Source: Thamnaconus septentrionalis
Taxonomy: Eukaryota > Chordata > Actinopteri > Tetraodontiformes > Monacanthidae
Direction of reading: 5' to 3'
Length of the DNA stretch: 64,000 nt
Assembly: GCA_009823395.1 (NCBI GenBank)
Contig: CM020505.1
Coordinates: 6,751,629 to 6,815,628, forward strand
The translations under genes were made by a program, and so were the position numbers. The notes under the pieces are model-generated. The model had not been told where the DNA came from, did no database searches, and saw only the letters and a list, made by a program, of their open reading frames with translations. Shown one piece after another: positions 58,371-64,000 of this stretch (positions are counted from its first letter, which is position 1; each line of letters opens with the position of its first letter).

Positions 58371-58679
58371 CTGATATACAAAGTGACAAAACACTGCTTT
58401 TTGTTTTTTTTTGCAAGGATTTAAGCTGACTGGATTTTGAGCTGGAGTTGCAGTAAAATCTTTACCTCACAGCATGAAAGACAGCGACAGCATTTTTCAT
58501 CCAGTTCTCCTGCAGCCTTGCACCACTGACGCCCAGAAACCTCTCCAGGTCTCCGCGTCTTTGCTAAACCTTTAATAACCTGACGCTTGGTGCTAGCTGC
58601 TTCCTGGTGCTTTCTTGACTCTTCCACACGTTTGAGAGGAGAAAACAACCAGGCAGCTTCGAGCTGGTCTCGAGGGGCT

Positions 58680-60290
58680 CGGCCAACACCTGCCTAGGGG
58701 TGTATCTGAGAGAGGTCAGTGCCCTTCGTGACATCACGATGGTCAGATTTCCAGAGCTGTGCTATAGCGCATGCTTTCTGAAAAGTGCATGGCGCAAGCT
58801 AAAGAAGTGCGAAGTTTGCTGAGTAACTGGAGACAATATTGTTGGAAAACGTGAAGTGAACTTTGCATAATGTGGAACATTGAATATATTGACAATATAG
58901 TTTCTCCAAATCCCCACTGTTGCTGTTTAGCATAAGGATGTGGGCCCTTTCCCAGTTGGACATTATTTCCTCAAGTTAAGTGCAAACTATTTCTGCAAGG
59001 TGACACCAATTTCAATTTGTTGTTGAGCTGTGGGCAGCTGCAGGCCCTGATTATCTGAAATGTGCTGAGATGTTATCGCGCCGGGGTTCTGTGACACGCG
59101 TGATAAGGCCGACGTGAGGTTAGTGAAATATTGAGGCTCGACGGCTGAGACATCTGGACCGCATTTGCGTCATGTTGTTGCTGGGAGAAGCAGGCGATGA
59201 TGGGACGGCGACGGGCTATATTGCAACATGGCAAACAGCGTTTCTCCTCGCCGCTAATCTGCGCTAGATAAGACGTGCCAGCTACGCTCAGCATCCCCCT
59301 CAGCAAACCGCCGTCCCCGACCACGTTGCACTGGAGGCTGCGGGCACTTTTAATTCAAACAGGCTGATTTGGGAGCTTTAATGAGGAGGAGAGGAGGCGT
59401 CGAGGAGGCAGGTTTTTCAGGGGGGGAAATGAGGCTGGGTTCACGCAGGTCAAATTCTGCCGCTAGATGCCCCCTGATAACCTGGGGTGATTTCTGCTGA
59501 GGCGTTGGTGGGGGATTTTTCCCTCTATCTGACTGGTTTATATTGAGACTTTGTATCTGATGGGCTCCAGAGTGGTGACGTCTAATAACAAATACATGAG
59601 CGCGCTCCGCAGAGGATCCTCACAGAGCTGGGATTAATTACAGCCTACCTTGCTTATGGAAATCCAGAGACTGTTACCAATTAAGGGGCACATTTTTTTT
59701 TTTTTGGTCCCGAGTTTCCTTCTTGGTATCTGGCGTCAAAGCTTAACTCCAAATGTCTGTTGATGTTGTTGAAGTGGAACCAAGCACAAACTGCAGTCAA
59801 AACTTTTTCTCCCCCCCCTCCCCTCTTTTACACATTGTCCATTGATGAGGAGGTTGTTTAAACTTCAGCTCGAATTCAAGCCCTTTGCCTCAGATTAATA
59901 AACTGGTCATGAAGAAGTCTGCAAGTGATTTGCTTTAACTCTCAGGTCCGAATCACACATCTCGTGGGAGTAGAAATAATTTGCAGTTTGGGAGGGGAAA
60001 CTGGAATGTGATTTCAGAGCTGCCTCTTCAAAGCACAGTCAGCGCAGACTAAGTAAGATATACAGGATGATGTACTGACTGGCGTTAAATGCAAGTTCGG
60101 CTCTCGGCAGAGTGATTGGATTATATCTGCCAGGTTACAAAGTCTGAGGTCATGCTTTCCCCCTCTCTGATGTTTTTTGTCATATTTTTTTTTTTCAGGG
60201 CACTGAGAGGGATGAAATAATGCAGAACTTGTGTGTAGATAAGGTTCCATCTCCTGATCCCAACCAGAACCAGCTCTCATCTGGTGCTTT
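58680..60290. promoter_or_regulatory. Candidate non-coding regulatory cluster
   Basis: A non-repetitive, G+C-elevated stretch with a DR3 nuclear-receptor-type site at 59438-59452 and a TTAATTA/TATGGAAAT homeodomain/POU-like cluster at about 59633-59665. A regulatory role is inferred from motifs and composition only. Confidence 0.25.
59438..59452 (+). promoter_or_regulatory. DR3 nuclear-receptor half-site pair
   Basis: GGTTCA-CGC-AGGTCA has two RGKTCA half-sites in direct repeat with a three-base spacer, the preferred VDR-RXR arrangement. It could equally be a chance match. Confidence 0.35.
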
Positions 60291-63200
60291 ACAAGTCCAG
60301 CGTTCAGAAAAAAATGAAAACAAAACTCGTCATGTTAAGTTAAAGGGGAAATATTGAGCTTATTCTCACATCTTCATTTTTCAAACAGAAAACTGCTAAT
60401 AATGATAAATTGAGCAAAAGATCATCCACACACATATTAACATAAACACATTTATCCCTCTGTTTACAGCCTCCTGCAAGAAAAAAAACACTTGGTTTTA
60501 GCTCCCTGTTACAAGTGATGCCCTGCTGGACCTTCTCAACCAGACAGAGCCTGCTCTAAAACTGGTAGTGGCGATGAGTTTTGGTGTTTCCTCCTTTTGT
60601 TTTTAACATTTGTCAGATTTTATCAAATGTGCCAGTGTTTAAATCTGTTAAATACTTCACACTGGAGTTGACATTATATCACAAATTTGACCATGTACTG
60701 TTTGTTGAGGTGTGAGCAGGTAATAAAGTGCCTCCGAGCCCACTAAACTGGATTGAATTGATTTAACCTTGTGAGTTCTCAGAGTAGATGTCGGTGTATG
60801 GGGGCCTTGCGTGCCTTTAACGCAATCCAACAAGATGTTTAAAAATAAGTTTGATATCAAGAGCATGTACAAGCAATGCAGGAAGACTTTCAGCAGTTAC
60901 ACATCCACCAACAATATCGTGAACATAATTATCTGTTGTTTTATTATTTTGAGGAGTGACCTAAGAAACCCTCACATGGACCCCTGGGGCTCCTCGAACC
61001 TCTCTTTGAAAACCACAGCACTACGGTGTTGTACACTCCATTAATAACTGTTGTTATCGCTGCTCATTATTCCCAACATCATCACTGCCAGATTGTTCTC
61101 TTTCATAGTAATTGTTGGCAATTACAGCTCACTATTTTCCCCTAAAGGCCTTTAGGTCCCGGATTCAGCACAAACTGCAACATTTGAGTGACTTTTTCTC
61201 TCAATACAGACCCACAACATCTCTTGCATTCACATGTGAGTCATCAAAAACGCAGCAGTCACTATAAAACTAAAATATGCAAAGTGTCCCTTGTGGCGGC
61301 AGCTGCGCTCAATGTGTGTTGTCCTTCTTACACACTGCAAACTCTTGCGTGAAACATCGGTAGCTGTGCCTCGTTTCGCGCTCCAAAATGTTGTTCAGGC
61401 TCTCTGTGTTGTGTCCTGCGCCCAAAATTCTGTTTGGCCTCCGTCCACTGAGCCACAGTGAGCAAAACATTTTTTGACCTGATCGACACTTGATAACACA
61501 CCAGAAGGAACATTTCTTAATTCTTGCTGGATTTATTCCATCTACAATCTGCAAAGTTTTGGTCCATTGATCCTCAAGTTTGTTTTCTTTCAAGCAGAAA
61601 GCGCTCCATGTGTCAAGAATTCAAAGTACTTGCTTTTTGATATACACACGCACTTATCTCACGTCAGACAATATTTTCATGTGTTTCCCTCAGATGCTTA
61701 AACCAGGTTTAAAGGCAGTTTGTTGCCTTTAGAGTTTCACTCACCCAAGAACTTCACAACACTAGCATGCTGCGTTTCCTTTCCCTTGGATCAACATTTA
61801 CAGTTGGAAAGCCATAAAAGGGACCGCAGATGGAAAAGTCGTCACACTGTGGCAATGTGTTGTCCTTCCGTAGTCAGAGTTTTGCCGCAGATTATGGAAC
61901 TGCGTCTTCCCCCATCCTGCGCTGGGACAGGGGGGGGTAGCCAATCATTTTACAAGTGAGGGGGACAAATTGTTCAGAGGCCTATTGAGTGATTTATCAT
62001 CCTCACGCATTCAATTGCACCTCTCCTTCCAGCTAAAGAACCACACAAACACAAACAGCACAGCACCAGGAAACTGACTTCAGCTCTTTAAAATGATATA
62101 CTATCAAAGTCAAAATCTAGACTCTAAAGCTGCCAAACTCTGGTTGAGTTGACATAAAATGACCCTAGGGCGTCTACAGTACAGGGTGAGTAACCAGATA
62201 ATTAAGCGCCAAATGAAAACACTGAAAATCAAAAGTGCTGTAAAACACCATTCCTGCTTAAGATCATCAGCACCGAAAATTAGATGGGAGTGAAAAGTGG
62301 AAAGCAACATTTTGAAATAGAATTAGGAATACAGTAGTACTAGAATTTAACAAAAAAACAAAAAAAACAAAAAAAAAACTTTTATGCTATCAATATTTTC
62401 TCTCAGCCAGTGTGGACATTACAAGGACTTGAGTTATTTTCTCCTCACCTGCTGTGACGACCGTCCATTTTTCTTTTCAATAGAAAGAGCAGGATATCGG
62501 AATAGAATCTATTGTATAAAGATTTTAAGAAATATATGTGCAAAAAAAAATAAATAGTGAGCATATGTTCTGTGCTGGAATTAAGGTGTAGTGGGTTTAT
62601 AACTAGCTAGCTCAGCTAACTAATCTACTAGTCATATTTTAGCCAAAGTCCTAGGCAATAATATACAATATAGAATGTCCTATAGAATGTCTTTAGCTCA
62701 ACATTATCTACATGTAACAGCATTACTCAACTTAAATGGTTTGTTTGAGGGGGACTGTCTAAAGTTTTGCCTCTTGGCTGGTTTGTTGAACATGTTTGAA
62801 GCAAAACAAAGTCCGTCTATGATGACACAGGTCGGTGGCGTTTGTTTGCCGCCTTAGCTCCGAATAAACTCATGATGCATTTAGAGGTGGCTCGGAAAAA
62901 CGCCTTTCAACATGTTAAAAATGAATTAGGTGGTTGTAATGGCTGTAAAAAAAAAAAAAAAAAATGCGGGGGACGGAGGGCACAGACAGGGGAAGTGCGG
63001 GGGACAGCAGTGCATTTGGTGCCCGCGGTGCTTCCTTTTCAACACTAGGGGGTAGTGATGTATCTCGGGTTCTGGGCCTAACGTTTCTAATCTTTACAAG
63101 TTTCCCTGATAGCCCTGTGAAAATAAACCAGAGTGTCACTGACTCGAGATAAGAGTGTCAGGCTCCACTTTGGATGTTTGTGATGTGCTGTCGTGTATGT

Positions 63201-63495
63201 CGTCAGCCGGCCGGGAGAAACTGGAACTCAGCGCAAGATTATTTGGGATTGTCAAAGACAAGAGTTTCCATCTCTGAGGGGATGAAAAGGATTAACAGAT
63301 GTCAGCCTCTATTGTGTCAAACGGCTAAAAATGACTGTTTCCAGATTCCAGGCGGTGACTGTATGTGTGTCTGTGTTTTGGCCTGGGGGGGAGAGGGGTT
63401 CACGACAGTGGGGGCCGCAGCTGGCTGCACGACAGCAGCGGATCACCCGCATCTCTCACCGTGACAGGAGGCTGTACAAGCACTCACTTTAGCTC

Positions 63496-64000
63496 AGGAA
63501 TGTCAAACTCAAACACACAGCGGGAAAAAAATGTCAAACTTGGACAAAGTCGCGGGCCAACATTGATATTTATTGAAAAAAATCTTCCTATAAATATAAC
63601 AGTGAACCTTTTTTTTATGGACGCAAACAAGTTTTGCTTCAACACTGAATATGGCACAAGCAAAGCTTAATACTATACAATAAATAACTTAGTATTGCAC
63701 ACATGCAAAATCAAATACCTAATTTTTTTGCAGCCTTATATTTCAACAGTGACCTTTTTCCACAAGCTAATAATACATTTAAAAATAAAATAACAACAAT
63801 AAACCAATTAAGGCACAATAATATACGTACTTCAATAAACATCCCGTCCTGAATGACACATCAAAATACCAGCAGAGCATTCTGGGATTTGTAGTATTCG
63901 TGACACATGTGCTGTATGATACCCGCGGACCAGGTCTGTAGTGATTTTGCATTGCCTTGAGGGCCAAATATAATTACACTGCGGGCCAAATTTGGCCTGC
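63496..64000. mobile_element. Interspersed repeat, cut by the window end
   Basis: It starts GGAATGTCAAACTCAAACAC and the visible end has GAGGGCCAAATATAATTACA and CGGGCCAAATTTGGCC. These are characteristic blocks of a widespread fish DNA-transposon-like repeat. The other terminus lies beyond the window. Confidence 0.65.

Larger units (their letters stand above)
58371..64000. other. Intergenic downstream of polr2m
   Basis: No exon was recognised. In mammals the next gene is ALDH1A2 on the opposite strand. I searched the minus strand for aldehyde-dehydrogenase motifs and found none. About 58680-60290 is relatively G+C-rich with possible transcription-factor sites. The last 500 bp are a repeat. 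Confidence 0.6.

Noticed and set aside
58371..64000. aldh1a2 exons on the minus strand
   Set aside because: Searched the translated frames for aldehyde-dehydrogenase motifs and found none; the gene probably lies beyond the window.

Overview
The window is a gene-dense stretch of vertebrate nuclear DNA, almost certainly from a percomorph-type teleost. It has GT-AG introns, many (CA)n/(GATA)n microsatellites, and the LINE-tail, hAT-like and MITE-like repeats usual in fish. Four protein-coding genes lie on the + strand in the order tcf12 (3' end) - cgnl1 - myzap - polr2m. From memory this is the TCF12-CGNL1-MYZAP/GCOM1-POLR2M order of human chromosome 15q21, so it is conserved microsynteny. No minus-strand gene, tRNA or rRNA was found.

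Layout: 1-6.4 kb holds the last tcf12 coding exons (bHLH E-protein) and a long 3'UTR split by one intron. About 9.2-9.8 kb is a GC/CpG-rich promoter with a non-coding first exon of cgnl1. 12.1-35.8 kb is cgnl1 in 18 coding exons. Every exon joins in frame, giving a predicted 1329-residue paracingulin. 35.8-36.9 kb is its 3'UTR and 37-42 kb is intergenic. 42.6-52.3 kb is myzap in 14 coding exons, predicted at 659 residues. It carries a long Pro/Ser-rich insertion near the C-terminus that the shorter human protein lacks. 55.2-57.7 kb is polr2m (Gdown1) in 4 exons, 343 residues. 58-64 kb has no exon I can recognise; it holds GC-rich stretches with plausible nuclear-receptor and homeodomain sites and ends in a truncated repeat.

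Functionally, cgnl1 and myzap both encode long coiled-coil proteins of cell junctions (tight/adherens junctions and the cardiac intercalated disc). tcf12 is a dimerising E-box transcription factor. polr2m binds RNA polymerase II. myzap and polr2m are known as a read-through complex locus in mammals, and the intron phases here would allow the same in-frame fusion.

The items most worth a second look are: a perfect 20-bp hairpin in cgnl1 intron 3 whose 3' arm is exactly complementary to 17 nt of the myzap 3'UTR; the enlarged myzap tail; a stop-free 126-nt tcf12 intron; an inverted (CAG)10/(CTG)8 pair in myzap; a 65-bp Z-DNA-prone tract; and several palindromic mobile-element remnants. I see no bacterial-type or clearly undescribed multi-gene system. 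Exon borders were read by eye from splice signals, reading frame and remembered orthologue sequences.
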